Source of the DNA: CAWJEL01 sp964647255 | GTDB taxonomy: Bacteria; Chloroflexota; Anaerolineae; CG2-30-64-16 | NCBI GenBank assembly: GCA_964647255.1 | Contig: CAZYGI010000079.1 | Coordinates: 1 to 15,896, forward strand | Reading direction: 5' to 3' | DNA: 15,896 nt | Part shown: positions 1 to 7,387 of the stretch, in pieces | Numbering within the stretch: position 1 is the stretch's first letter | Layout: each line of letters starts with the position of its first letter | Program-made: the position numbers and the translations under genes | Notes under the pieces: model-generated | Told to the model about the DNA's origin: nothing | The model's database searches: none | The model's input: the letters and a program-made list of their open reading frames with translations, nothing else

Positions 1-192
1 CGCCTCAACGCCGCGGCCGTCATCGTGGCCCACAACCACCCCAGCGGCGACCCCGCCCCCTCGCCCGAGGACGTCCACGTCACCCGCCAGATCGTCGAGG
101 CCGGCAAGCTGCTCAGCATAGACGTGCTCGATCATCTCGTTATCTGCCAGGCGCGGTGGGTCAGCCTGAAGGAACGGGGACTTGGGTTCTAA
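1..192 (+). CDS. radC: RadC-family JAB/MPN domain protein, C-terminal fragment
   Basis: The reading frame is open from the first base and ends at the TAA at 190-192, giving the last 63 residues of a RadC-type protein whose start lies outside the window. The JAMM metal-binding signature is clear: HNHPSGDPAPSPED at residues 11-24 of the fragment gives the H-x-H-x10-D spacing of the zinc site. The tail (SIDVLDHLVI, then SLKERGLGF) is typical of the RadC C-terminus. RadC proteins were historically linked to DNA repair, but the family's biochemical role is not settled. The catalytic glutamate and any N-terminal helix-hairpin-helix region would be upstream and cannot be judged. Confidence 0.93.
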   Translation, partial: RLNAAAVIVAHNHPSGDPAPSPEDVHVTRQIVEAGKLLSIDVLDHLVICQARWVSLKERGLGF

Positions 193-218
193 ATTGGAAT
201 GCGAATCACAGACGAGCA

Positions 219-227
219 TGGTACAAT
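219..227 (+). promoter_or_regulatory. Possible extended -10 promoter for the small membrane protein
   Basis: TGGTACAAT matches an extended -10 box (TGnTATAAT, one mismatch) and lies 39 bases before the ATG at 267. The only -35-like element, TTGGAA at 194-199, is 22 bases away, which is too far for a normal spacer, so this rests on the extended -10 alone. Confidence 0.35.
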
Positions 228-266
228 ATCGAGTCAGAAAGCTTCACTGGGGGAAAGGATTCGCCA

Positions 267-602
267 ATGCGCGTCTTTCGCAACAGCATGATCATCCTGG
301 TTGCCCTGCTGATCCTCGCGTGGACCGTATGGCCGATCGTCTCGGTGGCGGTCGCCGGCAGCATTGCTGCCGCCCACGGCTGCCAGGTTGACGAAGGTTC
401 GATCCATCCGTGCATCGTCAATGGCCGGGACATCGGCGAGCAGCTTTACACGATGGGCGTGATGGGCTGGTTCATGTTGGTCACGGTGCCGACCGGGGGA
501 GTCGCCCTGCTGGTCTTCGGCGCGATCCTGCTGATCGTTTGGCTTTCGCGGCGCAAGCGGCGGCAGGGAGGGATCGGCGATCCCGTCAAAACTACGGCCT
601 GA
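267..602 (+). CDS. Small two-helix membrane protein of unknown function
   Basis: This 111-residue protein has two hydrophobic segments (about residues 8-36 and 66-93), joined by a short loop with two cysteines (Cys39 and Cys49, within GCQVDEGSIHPC) and the string NGRDIGEQLYTMGVMGW. It ends in a basic tail (RRKRR) expected to stay in the cytoplasm, with the cysteine loop then on the outer side. I chose the ATG at 267 because a purine-rich GGGAAAGGA stands 7 bases upstream and the first helix follows at once; the frame could extend to 156, but that overlaps radC and adds an unlikely N-terminus. The loop motif resembles conserved hypothetical proteins I recall from several bacterial phyla, without a known function. 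The gene converges on the NERD-like gene with 27 bases between the stops. Confidence 0.75.
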   Translation: MRVFRNSMIILVALLILAWTVWPIVSVAVAGSIAAAHGCQVDEGSIHPCIVNGRDIGEQLYTMGVMGWFMLVTVPTGGVALLVFGAILLIVWLSRRKRRQGGIGDPVKTTA

Positions 603-629
603 CGAGGACCGCCGATGCACAGGTTTCTG

Positions 630-1346
630 TTATTCTGATGCGAGGCTGCTTCCCGGCTGCGCATCCAACAGTTCTTCGATCGCCTTGAAATCCGCGGGGC
701 TCAGGGCAGCCTGGCCCTTACCGCCGCCCCGCAGCCACTTCTTCACGTTCTTCGCATCCAACACAGGGACCGTCGGCTCCGCCACCTCGAGCTTGACGCG
801 CGGATCAATGAAGACAACCACCGGCATCACCTCGGCGGCCGCGCCCGGCAGCTTGGATTTAAGCCAGGTGCGAAGTTTGTCTGCCTGCGCCTGTGCCTCA
901 ATCGTGGGATTGCCGAGGCCTTCCGAGCCGAAAAACGTCAGAATCTTGCTCAAGGACGCCTTGCTGCGCCAGTTCGCACCGCGCACGGCGATCTCGCCGG
1001 TCTGATCGCGCGTCGTGAAGTTGTAGAGGCCCTGGGGCGTCAACAGCACGTACGGCACCGGCAGCGTCCAGGTATACAGATGATACCGGTCATCGAACCC
1101 TTTCAACTCCTGCGCCAGGATCTCATCCGGCCGCGGGGATCGCCCCCACCGGCGCAGGTTGTAGGTGCCGACTTGCGCCAGCGCAAACCCGGCGATCAAG
1201 GCCACCAGGGACACCCAGACTGCACTTTGGTTTCGCTGAAACGCGAAGAACATGCCGGACATCAGCACTGCGATGCCGGCCAGGCTGGTGTACGTGCCCA
1301 GGCGGTTGCGCCGGCGAATCAATTGGGGATTGGTTGTGACGCGCAT
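630..1346 (-). CDS. Membrane-anchored protein with a NERD-like domain
   Basis: A 238-residue protein. Two hydrophobic helices near the N-terminus (about residues 17-37 and 44-63) are followed by a soluble domain. That domain reads like a divergent nuclease-related (NERD) fold: a hydrophobic strand pair ending VLLTPQGLYNF, a conserved tryptophan (GANWRSK), the NPTIEAQAQADKLRTWL helix typical of NERD proteins, and a hydrophobic VMPVVVFIDPRV strand. The usual acidic/lysine catalytic residues of the nuclease superfamily are not obvious, so activity is doubtful. It lies 47 bases after fabF on the same strand and probably belongs to the plsX-fabF transcript. A GAAAGG about 11 bases before the ATG could serve as ribosome-binding site. 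The NERD assignment comes from motif reading and needs a profile search. Confidence 0.7.
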   Translation of the reverse strand: MRVTTNPQLIRRRNRLGTYTSLAGIAVLMSGMFFAFQRNQSAVWVSLVALIAGFALAQVGTYNLRRWGRSPRPDEILAQELKGFDDRYHLYTWTLPVPYVLLTPQGLYNFTTRDQTGEIAVRGANWRSKASLSKILTFFGSEGLGNPTIEAQAQADKLRTWLKSKLPGAAAEVMPVVVFIDPRVKLEVAEPTVPVLDAKNVKKWLRGGGKGQAALSPADFKAIEELLDAQPGSSLASE

Positions 1347-1393
1347 GAAATCAATAACCTTTCAGTGAGAGATTTTTCCCAAAGCCACGCGAG

Positions 1394-2659
1394 TTACTCT
1401 CGCAGTTTTCCGAATATCAGACACGCATTCTGTCCGCCCAGCCCAAACGAATTGGACAGGGCGACATTGACGGTGCGGTGGCGACAGACGTTCGGCACAT
1501 AGTCCAGGTCGCACGCCGGATCGGGCGTTTCCAGGTTGATGGTCGGGTGGATGGTGTCGGTGTGCACCGCCATGATCGTCGCCAGCGCCTCGATGGCACC
1601 CGCCGCGCCGAACGCGTGCCCGATCATGCTCTTGGTGCTGTTGACGCACAGCCGGTAGGCGTGCTCACCGAAGACCCGCTTGATCGCGGCCGTCTCCGCG
1701 GCGTCGTTCGCTTGTGTGGCGCTGCCGTGCGCGTTGATGTAATCCACCGCCTCCGGGGCCAGGCCCGCATCGGCCAACGCCCAGCGCATCGCCCGCACCG
1801 GCCCCATACCGGTGGCATCCGGTTGCGCGGCATGAAACGCGTCGGCCGAGGCCGAGGCGCCGAGGACCTCGGCATAGATGCGCGCCCCGCGGCGCTGCGC
1901 GCGCTCCAGCTCCTCCAGCACAAGGACCGCCGCGCCCTCCCCGATCACAAATCCGTCGCGCTCCGCGTCGAAGGGCCGACTCGCCTGCGCCGGCGCATCG
2001 TTCCGGGTGGAGAGCACCTTCATCGCCGAGAAGCCGATGTAGAAAAGGAAGTTGATCTGCGCCTCGGCGCCGCCGGTCAGCATCACATCGGTCACGCCGC
2101 GGCGGATCAACTCAGCCGCTTCGCCGATGGCCTGGGTGCCCGCGGCGCACGCGGTGGAGATCGTCGAGAGCGGACCAACGCAGCCGTACGCCAGCCCGAC
2201 ATGAAACGCGGGCATGTTCGTCAGCATCTCGATCCCGACATAGGGCAGCATCCGGATTGTGCCATCCGCGTAGAACTTGCGGACCGGGTCCAGGATCAGC
2301 TCAAGGCCGCCGACGGCCGAACCCATGATCACACCGGCCCGCTCCGGGTCCTGCTGCGCCCACTCGATCCCGGAGTCGGCCACCGCCTCGTGGCCCGCGG
2401 CCAGCGCGAGCTGAGAGCAGCGCGCCATGCGCCGCGCCTCTTTGGCCGGGATGCACGCGGCCGGGTCAAACCCCTTGACTTCGGCCGCGATGCGGGTGGG
2501 AAACGCGGCGGCATCAAATTGAGTCACCGGGCCGACCCCGGAGCGACCGGCGACAAACGAGGCCCAGGTCTCCGCGGCAGTGTTGCCGACGGCCGTCACC
2601 GCACCCAGGCCTGTTACGACGACGCGGCGGTGCGGGCGGCTAATTCTTTCTGTCGTCAT
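1394..2659 (-). CDS. fabF: 3-oxoacyl-[acyl-carrier-protein] synthase II (KAS II)
   Basis: FabF condenses malonyl-ACP with a growing acyl-ACP in cytoplasmic type II fatty-acid synthesis. The 421-residue product has all catalytic landmarks of the thiolase fold: nucleophile Cys171 in STACAAGTQ, His311 in NAHGSATQANDAAE, Lys343 in NSTKSMIGH and His348 in GHAFGAAGA. Their spacing equals that of E. coli FabF (163/303/335/340) with a constant offset of 8, and the C-terminal SNSFGLGGQNA glycine motif is intact. The frame could extend upstream to 2845, but the ATG at 2657-2659 is preferred. It overlaps the plsX stop in an ATGA arrangement, implying translational coupling, and RRVVVTGLGAVTAVG follows near the N-terminus as in the family. 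About 8 extra N-terminal residues are the only departure from the usual length of about 412. Confidence 0.97.
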   Translation of the reverse strand: MTTERISRPHRRVVVTGLGAVTAVGNTAAETWASFVAGRSGVGPVTQFDAAAFPTRIAAEVKGFDPAACIPAKEARRMARCSQLALAAGHEAVADSGIEWAQQDPERAGVIMGSAVGGLELILDPVRKFYADGTIRMLPYVGIEMLTNMPAFHVGLAYGCVGPLSTISTACAAGTQAIGEAAELIRRGVTDVMLTGGAEAQINFLFYIGFSAMKVLSTRNDAPAQASRPFDAERDGFVIGEGAAVLVLEELERAQRRGARIYAEVLGASASADAFHAAQPDATGMGPVRAMRWALADAGLAPEAVDYINAHGSATQANDAAETAAIKRVFGEHAYRLCVNSTKSMIGHAFGAAGAIEALATIMAVHTDTIHPTINLETPDPACDLDYVPNVCRHRTVNVALSNSFGLGGQNACLIFGKLRE

Positions 2660-3711
2660 CCGGCGGCCGGCTTTCCTGCCCCGCGAGCAGCCAAATCGTG
2701 TTTGATCTCCGCCACCAGGTTCTGCTGAACGCTCTTCTCGGCCATGCGGATCATGCTCTGGATCGCTTTGGCATCCGAGCGGCCGTGGCCGATGACGACC
2801 ACACCGTTCACGCCGAGCAGCGGCGCGCCGCCGATTTCGCGCCAATCCACGCGCTTGCGCAGCATGGAGGCCGAGGGATAGAGCAGCGCCAGGCCGGGCA
2901 ACATCAGGAGCGCACCGGGGATCATCAGAGCCAGCGCGAGCTTGTTGCGCGCGCCAGCGGTGAACTGCTGTTTGAGCGTCTTGCCCAGGAATGACACCAC
3001 CCCCTCGGTCAGCTTGACGATCACATTCCCGGTCAACCCATCGGTCACCACCACGTTCGCCGCGCCCTTGCCGATGTCCTTCCCTTCCACATTGCCGACG
3101 AAATTCAGGCCGCTAGCCCTGAGCAGCGGCGCCGTCTCGCGCACCAGCATGCTGCCTTTGTCGTCCTCTTCGCCGTTGGAGACGATGCCCACTTTGGGCT
3201 GCGCGAGGCCGAACATCACGCGGGCGTAGGTCTGCCCCATGATCGCAAACTGCACCAGGTATTCCGGCTTGCAGTCCGCGTTCGCGCCGATATCAATGAT
3301 GAGGCACGGCTCCGGCGCAGCGGGATAGATGCTGCTCAGCGCGGGCCGCTCGACGCCCGAAATCCGCCCGAGGCCGAACAGCCCAGCGGCCATCACCGCC
3401 CCGGAGTTGCCCGCAGAGGCGAACGCATCCGCCTTTCCTTCCTTGACCAGCCGCATGCCCACCATCAACGAAGAATCCCGCTTGGTCTTCACCGCCATGG
3501 TGTGTTCCGCCATCTCCACCACCTCGGACGCATGCACGACCTCGATGGGCAGGCCGGAAACGGCCCCCAGCTTTGCCAGCTCGGCGCGCACGCGTTCCGC
3601 GATGCCGACCAGGATGATTTGCGTCCCGCGTTCCCGCGCCTCAGCGACCGCGCCCGCCACCACCACTTCCGGGGCATGATCGCCGCCCATCGCATCTACC
3701 ACGATCTTCAT
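2656..3711 (-). CDS. plsX: Phosphate acyltransferase PlsX
   Basis: PlsX makes acyl-phosphate from acyl-ACP, the acyl donor for PlsY in bacterial phospholipid synthesis; it is a peripheral protein at the inner face of the membrane. The 351-residue product opens with the family signature MKIVVDAMGGDHAP and retains the conserved blocks ASAGNSGAVMA, DIGANADCKPEYLVQFA, NGEEDDKG and TDGLTGNVIVKLTEG. Length is normal to slightly long. The ATG at 3709-3711 follows GAGGAG by 9 bases. The stop (2656-2658) overlaps the fabF start by four bases, so the two are translationally coupled, matching the common grouping of plsX with fatty-acid genes. Transcription likely starts from the minus-strand promoter at 3773-3801. 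Confidence 0.97.
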   Translation of the reverse strand: MKIVVDAMGGDHAPEVVVAGAVAEARERGTQIILVGIAERVRAELAKLGAVSGLPIEVVHASEVVEMAEHTMAVKTKRDSSLMVGMRLVKEGKADAFASAGNSGAVMAAGLFGLGRISGVERPALSSIYPAAPEPCLIIDIGANADCKPEYLVQFAIMGQTYARVMFGLAQPKVGIVSNGEEDDKGSMLVRETAPLLRASGLNFVGNVEGKDIGKGAANVVVTDGLTGNVIVKLTEGVVSFLGKTLKQQFTAGARNKLALALMIPGALLMLPGLALLYPSASMLRKRVDWREIGGAPLLGVNGVVVIGHGRSDAKAIQSMIRMAEKSVQQNLVAEIKHDLAARGAGKPAAG

Positions 3712-3772
3712 CTTCTTTTACTCCTCGGGCGTGTACCCGCCGCATGATGCCGGCCGGTCAGAAACCGCGGCC

Positions 3773-3801
3773 ATTTTACGATAGGATGGAACGGTTGACA
3801 A
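3773..3801 (-). promoter_or_regulatory. Sigma-70-type promoter for plsX-fabF
   Basis: Read on the minus strand, TTGTCA (3796-3801) is followed after exactly 17 bases by TAAAAT (3773-3778). Each box matches the consensus in 5 of 6 positions. The expected start point is about 55 bases before the plsX ATG. The -35 box overlaps a second plus-strand TTGACA (3795-3800). Confidence 0.7.
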
Positions 3802-3819
3802 ACGAGGGCCAACCCCTGT

Positions 3820-3847
3820 TTGACAACAAACACGAATCGGTTATAAT
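3820..3847 (+). promoter_or_regulatory. Consensus sigma-70 promoter for tRNA-Leu
   Basis: A perfect TTGACA (3820-3825) and a perfect TATAAT (3842-3847) are separated by 16 bases. Initiation would fall around 3853-3855, a few bases before the mature tRNA 5' end at 3860, so the leader is very short. A fully consensus promoter is usual for stable-RNA genes. Confidence 0.85.
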
Positions 3848-3859
3848 CGCCCTTGTAAT

Positions 3860-3943
3860 GCCCCCGTGGTGGAATTGGTATACACGGCAGGTTGAGGGCC
3901 TGTGCCCATACAGGGCGTGCCCGTTCAAATCGGGCCGGGGGCA
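3860..3943 (+). tRNA. tRNA-Leu (anticodon GAG)
   Basis: An 84-nt cloverleaf can be folded by hand. The acceptor arm pairs GCCCCCG with CGGGGGC, with discriminator A at 3943. A D-arm contains the GG of AATTGGTATA. The anticodon stem pairs GCAGG with CCTGT around the loop TTGAGGG, giving anticodon GAG, which reads CUC and CUU. A long class II variable arm follows (about GCCCATACAGGGC), and the T-arm pairs GCCCG with CGGGC around TTCAAAT. The long variable arm and the anticodon both indicate leucine. CCA is not encoded (TGT follows), so it must be added after transcription. The gene marks the border between the lipid-synthesis genes and the glycan operon. Confidence 0.96.
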
Positions 3944-4075
3944 TGTCGCAAACCCATCCGTTTCCTCTGTCCCGGTATCAGATCTCCTCTCGCTCCCGCA
4001 TGCCGCTTTGTCCCGGTCAGTCCCGACGCCGATCATCGTGATCCAATCCTCAGCGCAGCCGCGCCCTGCTCTGCT

Positions 4076-4105
4076 TTGTCGAATTCAATCCCGGCGCGCT
4101 ATAAT
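4076..4105 (+). promoter_or_regulatory. Probable promoter of the sugar-nucleotide operon
   Basis: A perfect TATAAT at 4100-4105 is preceded after 18 bases by TTGTCG (4076-4081), which matches the -35 consensus in 4 of 6 positions. It would leave a leader of about 78 nt before the wbpA-like gene. Within the leader, CCCCGCC (4125-4131) and GGCGGGG (4147-4153) can form a GC-rich stem with a 15-base loop; no riboswitch was recognised. Confidence 0.55.
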
Positions 4106-4189
4106 AGCTGTTGGGTTCGCCCCTCCCCGCCCCGCACAAACCGCGCGGCGGGGAACCTGTCTTATGAGCCGGGAGCAAGGGTCAGAGCT

Positions 4190-5503
4190 ATGTCCTTCAA
4201 GGAGCAACTTCTTCGGAAGATCGAAACCCACACGGCCGCCGTAGCCGTTGTCGGCCTGGGCTACGTGGGCCTGCCGTTAGCCGTGGCTTTTGCGGAGCGG
4301 GGCTTCCCCGTAGTCGGCGTTGATGTGGATCAGCGGAAGGTGGACGCGCTGAACCACGGCGCCTCGTACGTGCTCGATATTCCTTCGGAACGGCTGGCGG
4401 CCTTGCCCGTCGGCCGGTTCCGCGCCACGACGGACTACGCGGCGCTCGCCGCGTGCGACGCGGTCATCATTTGCGTGCCGACGCCCTTGAACAAAACGCG
4501 TGACCCTGACGTGCGCTTCGTCATCTCCGCCGGTGAATCCATCGCACAGCACATCCATCCGGGGATGTTGATCTCGCTCGAATCCACGACGTACCCGGGC
4601 ACGACCGAGGAACTGCTGCTGCCGCTGCTGACGGACGGGCGGCGGACCCCGGACGACGCCCGCTGGAGGGGAAGATCTCTCGGCGTCGGGGAGGATTTCT
4701 TCCTGGCCTTCTCGCCGGAGCGGATTGATCCCGGCAACCTGCAGTGGCGGTTAGAAAACACCCCGAAGGTAGTGGGCGGCGTGACGCCGGCCTGCCGCGA
4801 GGTGGCCGCGGCGCTGTATGGGACGATCATCGAGCGGATCGTCCCCGTCTCATCGAGCCAGGCCGCTGAGATGGTGAAGCTGCTGGAGAACACCTTCCGC
4901 GCGGTGAACATCGCGCTGGTGAACGAAATCGCCATCATGTGCGAAAAGCTCGGCATAGACGCCTGGGAAGTGATCGAGGCGGCCGACACGAAACCCTACG
5001 GATTCATGAAGTTCACCCCCGGACCCGGCGTCGGGGGCCACTGCATCCCGCTCGACCCGTTCTACCTCTCCTGGAAGATGAAGACGCTGAACTACAATGC
5101 CCGCTTCATCCAGTTGGCCGGCGAGATCAACAGTGACATGCCGCGCTATTGGGTGGAAAAGGCCGTTGACGCGCTGAACGACGCCGGCAAAGCGATGCGG
5201 GGCAGCCGGGTGCTGGTGCTGGGCGTCGCGTACAAGCGCGACATTGACGATCTGCGCGAGTCGCCGGCCCTGGACGTGATCGAGCTGCTCCGGGCGAAAG
5301 GTGCGGACGTGCGCTATCATGATCCGTTTGTGCCGGAGGTTTTCCACAACGGTCACACCCTCACCAGCGAGCCGGACCTCGACACGGCCCTCGCCGCCGC
5401 CGACTGCGTCCTGATCGTCACGGATCATTCGACCTATGACTGGGCAGCGGTTTTCCGCAAGGCGCGGCTGGTGGTAGACACGCGCCATGTGCGGGGGAGC
5501 TGA
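4190..5503 (+). CDS. wbpA: UDP-N-acetyl-D-glucosamine 6-dehydrogenase family (WbpA/TviB-like)
   Basis: This cytoplasmic enzyme performs the two-step NAD-dependent oxidation of a UDP-hexose or UDP-N-acetylhexosamine at C6 to the uronic acid. The 437-residue protein has the N-terminal Rossmann motif GLGYVGLPLA, ICVPTPLNKTRDPD, ESTTYPGTTEE, then FLAFSPERIDPGN, and the active-site GPGVGGHCIPLDPFYLSWK with catalytic Cys285. The C-terminal domain begins with VLGVAYKRDIDDLRESPALDVI. FSPERIDPGN and the KFTPGPG form of the active site favour the UDP-GlcNAc group over UDP-glucose dehydrogenases, but substrate cannot be fixed by eye. The ATG at 4190 is chosen because AGCAAGGG lies just upstream and the Rossmann strand follows at a normal distance; the frame extends further up but would overlap the tRNA. 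It is the first gene of the operon and is followed 7 bases later by the epimerase. Confidence 0.92.
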   Translation: MSFKEQLLRKIETHTAAVAVVGLGYVGLPLAVAFAERGFPVVGVDVDQRKVDALNHGASYVLDIPSERLAALPVGRFRATTDYAALAACDAVIICVPTPLNKTRDPDVRFVISAGESIAQHIHPGMLISLESTTYPGTTEELLLPLLTDGRRTPDDARWRGRSLGVGEDFFLAFSPERIDPGNLQWRLENTPKVVGGVTPACREVAAALYGTIIERIVPVSSSQAAEMVKLLENTFRAVNIALVNEIAIMCEKLGIDAWEVIEAADTKPYGFMKFTPGPGVGGHCIPLDPFYLSWKMKTLNYNARFIQLAGEINSDMPRYWVEKAVDALNDAGKAMRGSRVLVLGVAYKRDIDDLRESPALDVIELLRAKGADVRYHDPFVPEVFHNGHTLTSEPDLDTALAAADCVLIVTDHSTYDWAAVFRKARLVVDTRHVRGS

Positions 5504-5510
5504 GGAGCCA

Positions 5511-6485
5511 ATGCGCATCCTTGTCCCTGGCTGCGCCGGATTCATCGGCGCACGCGTCAGCGAGCTGCTGCTCGAGGCCGGGCACACCGTCGTCGGCGTG
5601 GACAACCTCAACGACGCGTACGACATCCGCTTGAAGCAGTGGCGGTTGGCGCGGCTGGCGGTCCGACCTGACTTCACGTTCCACCGGTTGGACATCGCCG
5701 ACCGCGCCCAAATCAACGCTGCGCCGTTCGGAGACGCACCCTTCGGGGCCGTGATCAACCTGGCCGCGCGTGCGGGGGTGCGCTACTCCGTCGAGAATCC
5801 CTGGGTCTATTTCGAGGCCAACGCCACCGGCACACTGAACCTGCTGGAATTCTGCCGGGGCCGGGGCGTCCCAAAGTTCGTGCTGGCGTCGAGCTCGAGC
5901 CTGTACGGCGACGGCACCGCGCTGCCCTACCGGGAGGATGCCGCGACCGACCGGCCGCTCTCGCCCTACGCGGCGTCCAAGAAGGCAGCCGAGGCAGTCT
6001 GCTACGCCTACCATCACCTTCACGGGCTGGATGTGACGGTGTTCCGTTATTTCACCGTCTACGGCGCCGCGGGACGGCCCGACATGGTCCCGTTCCGGCT
6101 GGTGCAGTGGATCAGCGAGGGCCGGCCGGTGACGGTGTTCGGCGATGGCTCGCAGTCGCGCGACTTCACCTACGTAGACGACATCGCCCGCGGCACGATC
6201 GCCGGGCTGCGGCCGCTGGGTTACGAGGTCATCAACCTGGGCTCCGATGCACCGGTCAAGCTGGCAGATCTTATCGCCCTGGTGGAAGCGGAAGTCGGCC
6301 GCAAGGCCGTGCTGGTGTACCGGCCGCGCCATCCCGCCGATGTGACCGCCACCTGGGCGGACATCGGCAAGGCGGCGCGGCTGCTGGCATGGCGCCCCCG
6401 GGTGACGCTGCCCGACGGTGTGGCGGCGCTGGCCGACTGGTATCGCCGCGAGCGCGCCTGGGCCAAGGATGTGAATACCGCATGA
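5511..6485 (+). CDS. UDP-glucuronate / UDP-N-acetylglucosaminuronate 4-epimerase (extended SDR)
   Basis: A 324-residue NAD-dependent epimerase/dehydratase. The cofactor site is GCAGFIG near the N-terminus, followed by VDNLND. The active site has the serine run LASSSSLYG and the YxxxK pair Tyr153/Lys157 (YAASKKAAE). TVYGAAGRPDM, FGDGSQSRDFTYVDD and NLGSD match the UDP-uronic-acid 4-epimerase branch. Next to a UDP-HexNAc dehydrogenase, the parsimonious reaction is UDP-GlcNAcA to UDP-GalNAcA (WbpP/TviC type) or UDP-GlcA to UDP-GalA. The ATG at 5511 follows GAGGAG directly; a short extension upstream would overlap the dehydrogenase. Its TGA (6483-6485) overlaps the cysD ATG in an ATGA junction, so the two are co-translated. 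Confidence 0.9.
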   Translation: MRILVPGCAGFIGARVSELLLEAGHTVVGVDNLNDAYDIRLKQWRLARLAVRPDFTFHRLDIADRAQINAAPFGDAPFGAVINLAARAGVRYSVENPWVYFEANATGTLNLLEFCRGRGVPKFVLASSSSLYGDGTALPYREDAATDRPLSPYAASKKAAEAVCYAYHHLHGLDVTVFRYFTVYGAAGRPDMVPFRLVQWISEGRPVTVFGDGSQSRDFTYVDDIARGTIAGLRPLGYEVINLGSDAPVKLADLIALVEAEVGRKAVLVYRPRHPADVTATWADIGKAARLLAWRPRVTLPDGVAALADWYRRERAWAKDVNTA

Positions 6486-7387
6486 CGACCTATATTCGTC
6501 CTTATCTGGCGCAACTGGAAGCGGAAGCCATCTACGTGATGCGCGAGGTCGCCGCGCAGTTCGAGCGCCCCGTGCTGCTCTTCTCCGGCGGCAAGGACTC
6601 AATCCTGCTGGTGCACCTGGCGCGGCGGGCATTCCACCCCGGCCGCATCCCATTCCCGCTGCTGCACATTGACACCGGCCACAACTTCCAGGAGACGCTG
6701 GCGTTCCGGGACCGGCTGGTGGCGCAGATGGAAGCCAAGCTCCTGGTGCGCTACGTCCAGGACTCGATTGACCAGGGCCGGGTGGTCGAGGAAACCGGAC
6801 CGACCGCCAGCCGCAACGTCCTCCAGACGGTCACGCTGCTGGATGCCATCGCCGAGCTCAAGGCCGACGCGGCCATCGGCGGCGCGCGGCGCGACGAGGA
6901 GAAGGCGCGCGCCAAGGAACGGTTCTTCTCACACCGCGACCGGTTCGGCCAGTGGGATCCCAAGAACCAGCGGCCCGAGCTGTGGAACCTCTACAACGGC
7001 CGCAAGCAGTTGGGCGAGCATTTCCGCGTCTTCCCGCTGAGCAATTGGACCGAGATGGACATCTGGCATTACATCCAGGAGAAGCGGATCGAGATGCCAT
7101 CGCTCTATTTCGCGCACCGCCGCCTGGTGTTTGCGCGGGACGGCATGTTGCTGGCCGCCTCACCCTTCGTGCCCCTGCTGCCGGGTGAGCAAGCGGCCGA
7201 GCGGTTGATCCGTTTTCGCACCATCGGCGACATGACGTGCACCGGCGCGGTGGAGTCAGCAGCGGCCACGGTGGAAGATGTCATCGCAGAACTGGCCGCG
7301 TCACGCGTCACCGAGCGCGGCACGCGCGCGGATGACCGCCGCGCCGAAACGGCAATGGAAGACCGGAAACGACAGGGGTATTTCTGA
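6482..7387 (+). CDS. cysD: Sulfate adenylyltransferase subunit 2 (CysD)
   Basis: CysD is the catalytic ATP-pyrophosphatase half of ATP sulfurylase. With the GTPase CysN it converts sulfate and ATP to adenosine 5'-phosphosulfate in the cytoplasm. The 301-residue protein has the usual length. It contains the PP-loop SGGKDS at residues 35-40, HIDTGHNFQET, GGARRDEEKARAKERFFS, the NWTEMDIWHYI helix, and the C-terminal TIGDMTCTGAVES and RKRQGYF motifs typical of CysD. The start overlaps the epimerase stop by four bases and its stop shares one base with the cysNC start (TGATG), so the trio is tightly coupled. Placement between sugar-nucleotide genes, without cysH, cysI or cysJ in view, suggests use for sulfation rather than assimilation; that part is inference. 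Confidence 0.97.
   Translation: MTTYIRPYLAQLEAEAIYVMREVAAQFERPVLLFSGGKDSILLVHLARRAFHPGRIPFPLLHIDTGHNFQETLAFRDRLVAQMEAKLLVRYVQDSIDQGRVVEETGPTASRNVLQTVTLLDAIAELKADAAIGGARRDEEKARAKERFFSHRDRFGQWDPKNQRPELWNLYNGRKQLGEHFRVFPLSNWTEMDIWHYIQEKRIEMPSLYFAHRRLVFARDGMLLAASPFVPLLPGEQAAERLIRFRTIGDMTCTGAVESAAATVEDVIAELAASRVTERGTRADDRRAETAMEDRKRQGYF

Noticed and set aside
1478..2728. Long 416-residue open frame on the + strand opposite fabF
   Set aside because: It is antisense to a fabF gene with all catalytic residues, is rich in R, G, H and D with no domain character, and arises from GC-rich codon structure.
3944..4099. Riboswitch or regulatory RNA in the leader before the wbpA-like gene
   Set aside because: Apart from a possible 7-bp stem at 4125-4153 downstream, no known riboswitch consensus or conserved structure could be recognised.
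5418..6653. 411-residue minus-strand frame across the epimerase and cysD
   Set aside because: It is a shadow of two well-supported plus-strand genes; its sequence is low-complexity and shows no family motif.
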